From JBBILG01 sp037445085 (GTDB taxonomy: Bacteria > Pseudomonadota > Gammaproteobacteria > Burkholderiales > Methylophilaceae), in NCBI GenBank assembly GCA_037445085.1, contig JBBILG010000059.1, forward strand, positions 1 to 11,983: a DNA stretch of 11,983 nucleotides, in the 5' to 3' direction. This document shows, piece after piece, positions 1-7,742 of the stretch (the first letter of the stretch is position 1; each line of letters opens with the position of its first letter). The position numbers were made by a program, and so were the translations under genes. The notes under the pieces are model-generated. The model did no database searches, was not told the origin of the DNA, and worked only from the letters and a program-made list of their open reading frames with translations.

Positions 1-49
1 ACGCTCCGGCTCCGTCGGCCACCAGAAGTTCAAACTTCATACGGCCGGC

Positions 50-538
50 TTAGTAGAAAAAACGCATCAGCAGGAAGACGCCGACCATGGATAGCCCCAG
101 CGCCAGCTTGACCGCGGTTCCCAGCAGCAGGCCCAGGGTGGTGCCCAGGCCGACCAGTCCGGCGGCGGCGAGATCGCGCCGGTGCGAGAGCTCGCCGAGC
201 ACCGCGCCGACCAGCGGGCCGACGATGATGCCGACCAGCCCCAGGAACAGGCCGAACAGTGCGCCCAGGGCTGCGCCGGCCACGGCGCGGGGGCTCGCGC
301 CGAAATGCTTGGCGCCGAGCAGGCTGGCGAGGAAATCGACCACGTAGGTGAGGAGGGCGAGCACCAGCAGCACGGCCAGGGTGCCGTAGCCGACGTAGGC
401 GAAATCCTCGATCCAGGCGGCCAGCAGCAGGCCGCCCAGCAGCAGAGGCGCGCCCGGCAGCAGAGGCAGCAGCAGGCCGGCCAAGCCGGCGATGACCAAC
501 AGAGCGGCCAGCAGCCAGAGTAGCAGGGTGGCGTCCAT
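50..538 (-). CDS. DUF456 family small integral membrane protein
   Basis: The 162-aa product is almost entirely hydrophobic, with about five candidate membrane segments (roughly residues 4-20, 22-42, 52-75, 84-115 and 124-158). Its many small residues and repeated Gly-x-x-x-Gly spacings around residues 90-115 resemble the DUF456 family (small glycine-rich inner-membrane proteins of unknown function, usually about 160 aa). The ATG at 538-536 follows a GGGGGA ribosome-binding sequence four bases upstream, which supports this start. The stop is TAA at 52-50. It lies 15 bp downstream of the HDOD/receiver gene on the same strand, so the two are probably co-transcribed. No catalytic motif is visible and the substrate, if any, is unknown. 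Confidence 0.8.
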   Translation of the reverse strand: MDATLLLWLLAALLVIAGLAGLLLPLLPGAPLLLGGLLLAAWIEDFAYVGYGTLAVLLVLALLTYVVDFLASLLGAKHFGASPRAVAGAALGALFGLFLGLVGIIVGPLVGAVLGELSHRRDLAAAGLVGLGTTLGLLLGTAVKLALGLSMVGVFLLMRFFY

Positions 539-553
539 GGTGTCCCCCGTTTC

Positions 554-1909
554 CTATCCGTACCGCTGACCGTCCAGTGCGGCGATGCGCTGTGCGGCCA
601 GCAGGCGCGCGGCCAGCAGGCGCGGATTGAGCGGGGGATGCAGGATGGCGTCCACGCCGGCCTCGAAAGCCTGCATGCGTCGCCGCTCGTCCTCGAACGG
701 CGAGAGCAGGATGAAATACAGCGGGCGGGCGGGGTCCGTGCGGCGCAGTTCCGCGCACAACTGCACGCCGTCCAGGCCCGGCATCAGCCAGTCGGCGATC
801 ACCGCCTGCACCCCTTGCCGGTTGGCGAGCCCGAGCGCGGCGATGCCGTTGTCCGCCACACTGACGGTGTGCCCGGCGGCGCGCAGGCACTGCTGGGCAT
901 GGGCGCGCCTGGCAGGGTCGGCGCCGGCCAGCACGATGCGCAGCGGATGGCTGGCGGCCTCGACCCGCACCGCGGGCGGCGGCGCCGGCTCGCCGGCCTG
1001 GGCCGGGTCCCATGACAGCTTCTGCCGGTCATAGGATACGGTCTTAATGCCCAGCTCGCGGCCCCATGCAGCCCACTGGTCGCAGGTCTGCCGGATGAAG
1101 GTTTCGAGCTGCTCCGGCGCGAATTCCAGCCGCCGGCCGCATTCGAGGATGCGCGCGCCCAGTGCGACCGGCATCCCCTCCTGCATGGCTGCCTGGGCGA
1201 GCAGCCGGGCCAGTTCCAGGCTGTGCACCAGGCGCTGTTCGCGCGATTCCGGCGCCATGCCCGAGGCTTGCGGCGTCTCGCTGTGGTAGAGCGCCTCCTG
1301 GAACACCTTGGGGATGCCCCAGTCCTGCAGCACGAGCAGCAGCATTTCGCGCTCGTCCACGCCGAACACATCGCGCTGCACGTCCAGCACCTGGCGCCGC
1401 GGCGCGTCGCGCAGTTGCGCGCAGAGTTCGCCGCAGGCCTGGGGGCGCAGGGTAGCCAGCGCCAGGCTGCCGATGCGGTGCATCAGCCCGCAGTGGAACA
1501 TTTCCGGCGGCGGCGCGATGCGGCTGGTTTCGGCGATGGCTTCGGCCGCGCAGGCGACCGCCACCGCCTGCGACCAGAATTGCGCGTAATCGTAGCCCTT
1601 GCAGGGGCTTTCCTGCGGATCGCCGATGAGCGACATGCCGAAGGCGGCCTGGCGCACGGCGTGGATGCCGACCAGCAGCAGGGTGTCGCCGGTCACGGAG
1701 GCGATCGGCCGCGACTTGTTGGGGTTGACGGCATTGGCGATCTTGATGATGCGCCCGGCCAGGGCGGGGTCGCTGCGGATGGCTGCGGCCAGTTCCGGCA
1801 TGGCCACGCCGTCGTGCCGGCACAGCGCTATCACGCGCAAGGCGGCTGCCTTGGGTGAGGGCAGCCGGACGGCGGATTTTAGCTCGTCGAAACCCAGGCG
1901 TTCGCTCAT
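554..1909 (-). CDS. HDOD domain protein with C-terminal degenerate response-regulator receiver domain
   Basis: The 451-aa protein has an N-terminal HDOD domain (about residues 1-215), recognised by the FDELKSAVRLPSPKAAALRV opening, the DPALAGRIIKIANA segment and the later HCGLMHRIG helix. HDOD proteins are non-catalytic relatives of HD phosphohydrolases used in bacterial signalling. A helical linker is followed by a receiver (REC) domain at about residues 325-450. REC has the phospho-acceptor Asp373 in VIADWLMPGLDG and Ser403 in FILLSP, but the usual conserved Lys is His424 (ILHPP) and the acidic pair is reduced to one Asp (AGADPA). The ATG at 1909 is preferred because the domain begins right after it. 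In-frame starts at 1954 (ATG) and 1996 (TTG) would only add low-complexity residues. None of the starts has a strong ribosome-binding site. It heads a two-gene unit with the DUF456 gene. Confidence 0.85.
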   Translation of the reverse strand: MSERLGFDELKSAVRLPSPKAAALRVIALCRHDGVAMPELAAAIRSDPALAGRIIKIANAVNPNKSRPIASVTGDTLLLVGIHAVRQAAFGMSLIGDPQESPCKGYDYAQFWSQAVAVACAAEAIAETSRIAPPPEMFHCGLMHRIGSLALATLRPQACGELCAQLRDAPRRQVLDVQRDVFGVDEREMLLLVLQDWGIPKVFQEALYHSETPQASGMAPESREQRLVHSLELARLLAQAAMQEGMPVALGARILECGRRLEFAPEQLETFIRQTCDQWAAWGRELGIKTVSYDRQKLSWDPAQAGEPAPPPAVRVEAASHPLRIVLAGADPARRAHAQQCLRAAGHTVSVADNGIAALGLANRQGVQAVIADWLMPGLDGVQLCAELRRTDPARPLYFILLSPFEDERRRMQAFEAGVDAILHPPLNPRLLAARLLAAQRIAALDGQRYG

Positions 1910-2031
1910 GGGTGCGGGATGCGGCGCGCGCGGGCTGGCAGTGAGGGGGTGCATGACATGGCCATGCAAGTGTTGCACAAACTGCCCGTGCCGCAAATAG
2001 GCCGGCCCTGCATGAGCGGCGGCGCACGGGC

Positions 2032-2037
2032 TATAAT
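2032..2037 (+). promoter_or_regulatory. -10 box (TATAAT) of a likely leaderless rmuC promoter
   Basis: A perfect TATAAT lies with only six bases (GCTGCC) between it and the rmuC ATG at 2044, so a start site 7 bases downstream of the box falls on the ATG itself. No good -35 hexamer is seen at 16-18 bp spacing (the best is CTGCAT near 2008), and no TGn extension is present. The rest of the 134-bp divergent gap (1910-2043) shows no other clear element. Confidence 0.55.
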
Positions 2038-2043
2038 GCTGCC

Positions 2044-3375
2044 ATGATCGATTATCTGGTCGTGTCGCTGCTGCTTGCCGCCTGTGGATTGCTGGGCGGG
2101 TTGCTGCTGACGTTGCGCCGCCGGCAGGAGGCCGCGGCCGATCTGCAGCAGCATCTGGAAGACAAGCACCGCGCCATGCTGCTCGACCTCAACGACGGAC
2201 TCAACCGCCTGGGCGACCGCCTGGCGGCGGCCTCGGCGGATGCTGCGGAGCGCCTGCGCGGCGCGGTGGCGCAGGAGCTTGCGCACACACGCGAGGCCAT
2301 GCAGGCGCTCACCCTCACGCAGACCCAGCAGCTCGCGCAGACGCGCGAGGCCGTACTGGAAAAGCTGCACCAGACGCTGGCCGACCAGGGCCGGGCCGGG
2401 CAGGAACTGATCCAGTCCACCATGCGCAACGCCACGCAGCAGCTCACCGAGAGCATCCTCAACCTCACTCGCACCGTGGATGGCCGGCTGGAGCAGATCG
2501 GCGGCAAGGTGAGCGAGCGCCTCGACGAGGGTTTCAGGAAGACCAACGAAACCTTCGCCAGTGTCATGGCGCGGCTCGCCACCATCGACGAGGCGCAGAA
2601 GAAGATCGACGGCCTGACCTCCAATGTGGTCAGCCTGCAGGAGCTGCTGGGCGACAAGAAATCGCGCGGCGCCTTCGGTGAGGTGCAACTGGAAGCCCTG
2701 GTGCGCAACATCCTGCCGCCGGGCAGCTACGAGTTCCAATACACGCTGTCGAACGGCACGCGCGCCGACTGCGCGCTGTTCCTGCCGGAGCCGACCGGCC
2801 TGGTGGCGGTGGATTCCAAGTTCCCGCTGGAGAATTATCACCGCATGCACGAGTCCGGGCTGGCCGACGCCGCCCGCGCGCAGGCGCAGAAGTTGTTCAA
2901 GGCCGACGTCAGGAAACATATTGACGACATCGCGGCCAAATACATCGTCCCCAACGTGACTTCCGACGGCGCGGTGATGTTCGTGCCGGCGGAAGCGGTG
3001 TTCGCCGAGATCCACGCCTACCACCCGGACCTGGTGGATTACGCCATGGCGAAGCGGGTGTGGGTGGTTTCGCCGACCACGCTGATGGCGGTGCTCAACA
3101 CCGCGCGTGCCGTACTCAAGGACGTGGAGACGCGCAAGCAGGTACACATCATCAAGGACGAGCTGGCCAAGCTGGGTCGCGAATTCGGCCGCTTCGACGT
3201 GCGCATGAAGAAGCTCGCCGACCACATCCGCCAGGCCCACGAGGATGCGCAGGACGTGCACACCACCAGCCAGAAGATCAGCCGCCGCTTCGCCGCCATC
3301 GAGCAGGTGGAGCTGGAGGGCGAGCCGGCCGCCATCGCCCTGCAAGACAGGGAAAACAGCGAAGACAAGGAGTGA
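2044..3375 (+). CDS. rmuC: DNA recombination protein RmuC
   Basis: This 443-aa protein has the RmuC layout: an N-terminal membrane anchor (about residues 3-24, followed by LRRRQE), a long charged coiled coil (about 30-200), then the RmuC nuclease-like domain (about 205-420). Recognisable blocks of that domain are RGAFGEVQLEALVRNILPPG, VDSKFPLENYHRM, NVTSDGAVMFVPAEAVFAEI and RVWVVSPTTLMAVLNTARAV. In E. coli RmuC limits inversions at short inverted repeats; the domain is related to restriction-type nucleases. The ATG at 2044 starts the anchor directly. It has no Shine-Dalgarno sequence and sits 6 bases after a TATAAT box. The gene heads a compact run ending at hslR, with 2 bp separating it from the next gene. 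The identification is firm; the exact substrate is not known from sequence. Confidence 0.95.
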   Translation: MIDYLVVSLLLAACGLLGGLLLTLRRRQEAAADLQQHLEDKHRAMLLDLNDGLNRLGDRLAAASADAAERLRGAVAQELAHTREAMQALTLTQTQQLAQTREAVLEKLHQTLADQGRAGQELIQSTMRNATQQLTESILNLTRTVDGRLEQIGGKVSERLDEGFRKTNETFASVMARLATIDEAQKKIDGLTSNVVSLQELLGDKKSRGAFGEVQLEALVRNILPPGSYEFQYTLSNGTRADCALFLPEPTGLVAVDSKFPLENYHRMHESGLADAARAQAQKLFKADVRKHIDDIAAKYIVPNVTSDGAVMFVPAEAVFAEIHAYHPDLVDYAMAKRVWVVSPTTLMAVLNTARAVLKDVETRKQVHIIKDELAKLGREFGRFDVRMKKLADHIRQAHEDAQDVHTTSQKISRRFAAIEQVELEGEPAAIALQDRENSEDKE

Positions 3376-3377
3376 TC

Positions 3378-3554
3378 ATGGAAGACGAAAGCATGCTCAT
3401 CGTGCTGATCCAGCAATATGCCGCCAAGTACGGCATCACCTTCAGCTCCAGGGCCATGGACGACCAGGAGACCAAGGAAAAGGCCATGCGGCTGATGGCC
3501 GAGGCCATCGCCGGCAAGCGCGGCCCGTTTACCGACGCCGACCTGGGGCTGTGA
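3378..3554 (+). CDS. Hypothetical 58-aa protein between rmuC and moaD
   Basis: This short gene encodes an acidic, helix-prone 58-aa protein beginning MEDESMLIVLIQQYAAKYGI and ending GPFTDADLGL. It has an AAGGAG ribosome-binding site at 3367-3372, five bases before the ATG, starts 2 bp after the rmuC stop, and its TGA shares a base with the moaD ATG (TGATG at 3552-3556). The signals and tight packing argue that it is translated. There is no signal peptide, membrane segment, Cys motif or recognised domain. I do not recognise a family. A function linked to its neighbours would be guesswork. Confidence 0.8.
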   Translation: MEDESMLIVLIQQYAAKYGITFSSRAMDDQETKEKAMRLMAEAIAGKRGPFTDADLGL

Positions 3555-3808
3555 TGGTCACCGTGCTGTATTTCGCCCGCCTGCGCGAGGCGCTGGGCAC
3601 CGCGCGCGAAGAGCTCCAGCCGCCGGCGGAGATCGCCGACGTGCGGGCGCTGATGGCTTGGCTCGCCGCACGCGGCGGCGTCTGGCAGGAGGAATTCGCC
3701 GGCTGCCGGCCGCTGCGTGCCGCCGTCAACCAGACGCTGGTGCCGCATGCGGCACCGTTGCGCGACGGCGACGAGGTCGCCTTCTTTCCGCCGGTGACGG
3801 GAGGCTGA
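3554..3808 (+). CDS. moaD: Molybdopterin synthase small subunit MoaD
   Basis: The 84-aa product matches MoaD in length and fold signature: it opens with a beta strand VTVLYFARLREALG and ends in the family hallmark PPVTGG. The terminal Gly-Gly is adenylated and then thiocarboxylated, and the thiocarboxylate donates sulfur to precursor Z (cPMP) within molybdopterin synthase. The central LRDGDEVAFFPP is also typical of ubiquitin-like sulfur carriers. Its ATG overlaps the preceding stop by one base and moaE follows after one base, as expected for the two subunits of one heterotetramer. The other cofactor genes (moaA, moaC, moeA, moeB) are not in this window. Confidence 0.95.
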   Translation: MVTVLYFARLREALGTAREELQPPAEIADVRALMAWLAARGGVWQEEFAGCRPLRAAVNQTLVPHAAPLRDGDEVAFFPPVTGG

Positions 3809-3809
3809 G

Positions 3810-4271
3810 GTGCCGATCCGGGTGCAGGAAGCCGATTTCGACGCCGGCGCCGAAATCGCGCGCATGCGCATCAACAGCCCGGACATCGGCGCGGTGGCGG
3901 CCTTCGTGGGCCAGGTGCGCGATCTGAACGAAGGCGATGCGATATCCGCCATGACCCTGGAGCATTACCCGGGCATGACGGAAAAAGCCCTCACCGCCAT
4001 CGTCGAGCAGGCCAGGGCGCGCTGGGACATCGTCGATGCGCTGGTGATCCACCGGGTCGGCACGCTGGCGCCGCGTGACCAGATCGTGCTGGTGGTGGTC
4101 ACCGGCGCGCACCGTCACGCGGCCTTTGCCGCCTGCGAATTCATCATGGACTATCTCAAGACCGAGGCCCCGTTCTGGAAAAAGGAAGCCACTCCCGCCG
4201 GCACGCGCTGGGTGGAGGCGCGTGCCAGCGATGACGCCGCCAGACAGCGCTGGCAGGAGGACGGACAGTGA
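3810..4271 (+). CDS. moaE: Molybdopterin synthase catalytic subunit MoaE
   Basis: This 153-aa protein is a full-length MoaE. The active-site residues known from E. coli (Arg39, His103, Arg104, Lys119, Lys126) appear here shifted by exactly two as Arg37 (GQVRD), His101 and Arg102 (TGAHRH), Lys117 (DYLKTEAPFWKKE) and Lys124. The IHRVG motif at 80-84 is also characteristic. MoaE transfers two sulfurs from MoaD thiocarboxylate to cPMP to form molybdopterin in the cytoplasm. The GTG start at 3810 has a GGGAGG ribosome-binding site five bases upstream (3799-3804) and follows the moaD stop by one base. Its TGA overlaps the next gene's GTG by four bases (GTGA), suggesting translational coupling with the protease. 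Confidence 0.95.
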   Translation: MPIRVQEADFDAGAEIARMRINSPDIGAVAAFVGQVRDLNEGDAISAMTLEHYPGMTEKALTAIVEQARARWDIVDALVIHRVGTLAPRDQIVLVVVTGAHRHAAFAACEFIMDYLKTEAPFWKKEATPAGTRWVEARASDDAARQRWQEDGQ

Positions 4272-6676
4272 CGCGCGTGTTGGCTGTTGAAGAACTCACC
4301 GTGCGGCTCGATCCGGCCACACTGGACTTTACCGACACCTCCGAGCTGACGGATGAATCCTGCGACTGGATCGGCCAGCCGCGTGCCGAGCAGGCGGTGC
4401 AGTTCGGGCTGGCCATGCGGCAGCCGGATTATCACCTGTTCGTGCTGGGGGAGGCCGGCAGCGGCCGTTCCTCCCTGGTGTTCCGTGCCATGCAGGAAGC
4501 CGCTGCCGCCCGTCCGCCGGCGCCCGATCTGGTCTATGTCTGCAATTTTGCCTGCCCGGAGCGGCCGCGGGCGTTGCGCTTGCAGGCCGGGCAGGGCGCC
4601 GTGTTGCGGGATGCCTGCGAAAAGTTCTGCCTGGGCATCGCCCACGAGATTCCGCGCAGGCTGGATGCCGAAGGCTACCGCATCGATGGCGCGAAACTCA
4701 GGCAGGGCTGCCGCCGCCGGATCGACGAGGCCTACGCCGGGCTTGCCCGGTTCGCCGCGGAACGCCGCTTCGCCCTGCGCCGCGAGGAAGGCCGGCTGTT
4801 GTTCACCCTGCTGGACGAGAGCGGCCAGGCCATGCAGGAGGATGAACTGCTGGCGCTGCCCGCCGAGCGACGCATTGCCATCGAGGCGGTCGAGCAGGAG
4901 CTGCGCGCCGCCATCGAACGTTACCTGGAAACCGTGCGCCCGCTGGAGCGCGAGATGGAGCGGGCGCTCGCCCGCCTGCGCCGGCAGACGGCGGAGCCGG
5001 TGGTGGCGGACGGGATCGCGGCCATCCGTCGCGCCCTCGACGGCCAGGCGCTGGATGCACCTGCCTTCGAACGCCACCTCGAACAACTCGGCGAGGACGT
5101 GCTGGGGGCCCTGGATGCCTTTTCCTCCAACCACGACGAGGATGCGGCGTCCCTGCTGACTGCGCAGATGGCACGCTACCGCGTCAATCTGCTGGTGGAC
5201 AACCGTGATGCCGGGGGCGCGCCGGCGCTGCGCGACGACGACCCGGACTTCCGCTCGCTGTTCGGCGGTATCGATTACCAGGCCGAGAACGGCGTGCTGG
5301 TCACCGACTTCATGCGCATCCGCGCCGGCAACCTGTTGCGCGCCCATGGCGGCACCCTCATGCTGCAATTGCGCGATGTCATGCGCGATGCGGCGGTGTG
5401 GGAAAGGTTGCAGCGCTTCTTGCGCAACGGCCGCCTGCAGATCGAGGAGCCGGGCGCCGCCATGGGCCCGCTGGCGACCACCACGCTGGAGCCGGAGGCG
5501 CTGCAGGTGGACGTCAAGCTGGTACTGGTCGGTTCGCGCGCCGACTATTACGACCTGCAGGAACTGGATGCGGAATTCGGCCGGCGGTTCCGGGTCAAGG
5601 TGGATTTCGCCGACAACTTCGCCGCCACCCCGGAAGCGCGCCGCGCCGTGGCGGGCTTCATCGCCTGGCGCTGCCGCGCGCGCGGACTGCCGCACTTCAC
5701 CGCCGCTGCGGTGGCGCGCCTGCTCATCGCCATGCAGCGCGACGGCGACGATCAGCGTCGCATCAGCGCCCGCTTCGGCCATCTCGAAGGGCTGCTGCTG
5801 GAAGCCGGCAGCATGGCCGCCGCGCGCGGGGCGCATGTGGTGTCGCACGCCGACGTGGAGAGCGCCATGCGTGCGCGCCGTGCGCGCCACGACTACCCGG
5901 AACAGGATCTGCTCGACGCCGTCGCAGACGGCGAGGTGATGATCAGCGCGCACGGCAGCGCGGCGGGCCAGATCAACGGGCTCACCCAGATCGACCTGGG
6001 CGACTACCGCTTCGGCTCGCCGGTGCGCATCACCGCGCGCGTCTGGGCGGGAGATGCCGGCATCGGCAACATCGACCGCGAGGTGGAAATGACCGGACCG
6101 GGCCACGACAAGGGCATGCTGATCCTGGAAGGCTGGCTGTCGGCGGCCTTCCACCGCCAGACGCCGCTGGATCTGTGCGCATCCCTGGTGTTCGAGCAGG
6201 AATATCATGGCGTGGAAGGGGATTCCGCTTCCTGTGCCGAGCTGTACGCGCTGCTCTCCGCCTTGGCCGGACTGCCCCTGGCGCAGGGCCTGGCGGTCAC
6301 CGGCGCGCTCAACCAGCACGGCGAGGTGATGCCTATCGGCGGCGTCAACGAGAAGATCGAAGGCTGGTTCCGCACCTGCCGGCGCCTGGGGCCGGACGGC
6401 CGCCAGGGCGTCATCATCCCGGCGCGCAACCGTGCTCACCTGCTGCTCGACGACGAGGTGGTGGAGGCGGTGGCGCGCGGCGAATTCCGCATCCATGTCA
6501 TCGATCACGTGCTGCAGGGCATGGAGCTGCTGACCGGCGTGGCGGCGGGTGAGCCGGACGCCACGGGCGCCTATCCGCCGCAGACCGTCATGGGTCGCGC
6601 CCAGGCCACGCTGGAGCGTTTCCACAAGATGTGCGAGGACAGCGGCCACTTGCGCGAGCACGAACATGGCAGGTGA
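4268..6676 (+). CDS. Lon-family (S16) ATP-dependent protease, AAA_32/LonB-like
   Basis: The 802-aa protein combines an N-terminal AAA-type ATPase module with a C-terminal Lon S16 protease domain, as in the AAA_32/LonB-like group of predicted cytoplasmic proteases; it lacks the substrate-binding N domain of classical Lon. The P-loop GEAGSGRSS spans 61-69 and has Arg where Lys is usual. A conserved block (HGGTLMLQLRD, 360-370, then WERLQRFLRNGRLQIEEPG) and SRADYYDLQELDAEFGRRF match the family. The protease domain begins near GQINGLTQIDLGDYRFG. The catalytic dyad is Ser653 (GDSAS) and Lys696 (IGGVNEKIEGW), the same 43-residue spacing as E. coli Lon Ser679/Lys722. GTG at 4268 overlaps the moaE stop. 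The length is normal and I see no break. It is a protease by motif; its substrates are unknown. Confidence 0.9.
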   Translation: MTRVLAVEELTVRLDPATLDFTDTSELTDESCDWIGQPRAEQAVQFGLAMRQPDYHLFVLGEAGSGRSSLVFRAMQEAAAARPPAPDLVYVCNFACPERPRALRLQAGQGAVLRDACEKFCLGIAHEIPRRLDAEGYRIDGAKLRQGCRRRIDEAYAGLARFAAERRFALRREEGRLLFTLLDESGQAMQEDELLALPAERRIAIEAVEQELRAAIERYLETVRPLEREMERALARLRRQTAEPVVADGIAAIRRALDGQALDAPAFERHLEQLGEDVLGALDAFSSNHDEDAASLLTAQMARYRVNLLVDNRDAGGAPALRDDDPDFRSLFGGIDYQAENGVLVTDFMRIRAGNLLRAHGGTLMLQLRDVMRDAAVWERLQRFLRNGRLQIEEPGAAMGPLATTTLEPEALQVDVKLVLVGSRADYYDLQELDAEFGRRFRVKVDFADNFAATPEARRAVAGFIAWRCRARGLPHFTAAAVARLLIAMQRDGDDQRRISARFGHLEGLLLEAGSMAAARGAHVVSHADVESAMRARRARHDYPEQDLLDAVADGEVMISAHGSAAGQINGLTQIDLGDYRFGSPVRITARVWAGDAGIGNIDREVEMTGPGHDKGMLILEGWLSAAFHRQTPLDLCASLVFEQEYHGVEGDSASCAELYALLSALAGLPLAQGLAVTGALNQHGEVMPIGGVNEKIEGWFRTCRRLGPDGRQGVIIPARNRAHLLLDDEVVEAVARGEFRIHVIDHVLQGMELLTGVAAGEPDATGAYPPQTVMGRAQATLERFHKMCEDSGHLREHEHGR

Positions 6677-7064
6677 GGTGAACGATGCCGGCGACAGGGT
6701 GCGCATCGACAAGTGGTTGTGGGCGGCGCGCTTTTTCAAGACGCGCGGCCTGGCGGTGGAGGCTATCGCCGGCGGCAAGGTGCGCTACGACGGCGAGCGG
6801 CCCAAGCCGGCCAGGGAAGTGAAGCCGGGCGCCGTGCTGCGCATCAGCCGCCCGGACGGCGAGTGGGAAGTGGTGGTGAGGGGCCTCTCCGGCCAGCGCC
6901 GCGGTGCTCCCGAAGCGGCGCGGCTCTACGAGGAAACCGCGGCGAGCCGTGCACGCCGCGAGCAGGAAGCGCTGCTGCGCGCGGCCGAGCACGGCCAGCG
7001 CGGCCGCGGCCGCCCGACCAAGCGCGACCGGCGGCTCATTCGCCGCTTCAGCGAGGATTGCTGA
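6666..7064 (+). CDS. hslR: Heat shock protein 15, S4-domain ribosome-associated protein (Hsp15/HslR)
   Basis: The 132-aa product is nearly the length of E. coli Hsp15 (133 aa). It carries an S4 RNA-binding domain at about residues 11-62, opening RVRIDKWLWAARFFKTRGLA and including GGKVRYDGER, followed by a strongly basic C-terminal tail (GQRGRGRPTKRDRRLIRRF). Hsp15 binds stalled 50S subunits that carry nascent peptidyl-tRNA and helps recycle them. The ATG at 6666 lies inside the end of the protease gene (11-bp overlap). An in-frame GTG at 6678, just after AGGTGAG, is an alternative start that would remove four residues. As the last gene of the run it shares a proteostasis theme with the Lon-like protease. 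No terminator is evident in the 13 bp before the convergent Sel1 gene. Confidence 0.93.
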   Translation: MAGEVNDAGDRVRIDKWLWAARFFKTRGLAVEAIAGGKVRYDGERPKPAREVKPGAVLRISRPDGEWEVVVRGLSGQRRGAPEAARLYEETAASRARREQEALLRAAEHGQRGRGRPTKRDRRLIRRFSEDC

Positions 7065-7077
7065 GCCGCAGCCGGCT

Positions 7078-7662
7078 TTAGAACCCGCCGATGAAGCGCA
7101 GGCTGGCGAGCTGCGTCTGGTTGACGCCGTGCTGCACCGAACGGCTATACCACATCTTCGCCTGGGTGTTGTCCTGCGGCACGCCCTGGCCGATCTGGTA
7201 GAGCAGGCCGAGCTTTTCCATGGCGTAGGCATTGCCCCGTTCCGCCGCCTTGCGGATCCAGCGGGCGCCTTCGCCCGCGTTCTGCTCCACACCGTCGCCG
7301 GTAATGTAGGAGGCACCCAGCAGGAACATGCCGCTGGTATCGCCGCGCGCTGCGGTCTTGCGGAACAGGCGCACCGCCTCGACGGTGTCCTGCGGCACAC
7401 CCAGTCCGTTCACGTGCAGCACGCCGAGGATGTTGATGGCGCGCAGGTCTCCCTGCTCCGCGGCCTTGCGGAACCATTTGGCCGCTTCGACGCGGTTGCC
7501 GGTCATGCCTCGGGTGCTGGTGAAATAGGCATAGCCGATTTCGAGCTGTTTGGTGGGATCCTGGGTATGAAAATCGAGATTGGCCAGCGCGGGGCTGGAG
7601 AGCGTGGCAAGGCCGACAAGAATGCCGGCCAGGAATGTTTTGCAGCGACGCGCCTGTATCAT
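7078..7662 (-). CDS. Secreted Sel1-like repeat (SLR) protein
   Basis: The 194-aa protein has a clear Sec signal peptide (Arg/Lys at 5-8, hydrophobic core 10-22, likely cleavage after PALA at residue 27) and then four consecutive 36-residue Sel1-type repeats at 37-72, 73-108, 109-144 and 145-180. Each has the G-x-x-Y/H-x-x-G-x-G-V-P-Q-D pattern followed by A-x-x-W/L-F/I-R-K-A-A-x-x-G-D/N. Sel1 repeats form TPR-like helical scaffolds for protein-protein contacts, and here they would lie in the periplasm. The ATG at 7662 is preceded by AAGGGGA about seven bases upstream. A good sigma70-type promoter lies at 7743-7771, giving a leader of about 75 nt. It converges on hslR with a 13-bp gap. The partner protein is unknown. 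Confidence 0.9.
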   Translation of the reverse strand: MIQARRCKTFLAGILVGLATLSSPALANLDFHTQDPTKQLEIGYAYFTSTRGMTGNRVEAAKWFRKAAEQGDLRAINILGVLHVNGLGVPQDTVEAVRLFRKTAARGDTSGMFLLGASYITGDGVEQNAGEGARWIRKAAERGNAYAMEKLGLLYQIGQGVPQDNTQAKMWYSRSVQHGVNQTQLASLRFIGGF

Positions 7663-7742
7663 GATGAGTCCCCTTTCATGTCGAGTCTCCGCCGTGCGGA
7701 GCTATCTCCCGGATGGCAATTCGCGTGCCAGACGTCCTGGCC

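Noticed and set aside
1..49. Possible C-terminus of a plus-strand gene ending at about 53
   Set aside because: Only about 16 codons are visible, without any recognisable motif. The window edge gives nothing to support a call.
30..1013. A 327-codon minus-strand frame overlapping the DUF456 and HDOD genes
   Set aside because: It is out of frame with both genes, Arg/Ala/Gly/Pro-rich, and spans the real stop/start junction at 538-554.
1906..3345. A 479-codon minus-strand frame opposite rmuC
   Set aside because: RmuC is unmistakable on the plus strand, and the antisense product has no domain features and shows GC-driven composition.
4448..4474. Arg in place of the P-loop Lys of the Lon-like protease taken as an inactivating change
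   Set aside because: From memory, GxxGxGR-type P-loops are common in this LonB-like group, so it is probably normal for the family; an alignment would settle it.
4151..6778. An 875-codon open frame on the minus strand opposite the Lon-like protease
   Set aside because: The plus-strand frame carries Lon motifs and the catalytic dyad. The antisense product is low-complexity Arg/Ala/His/Gln-rich sequence typical of GC-rich shadow frames.
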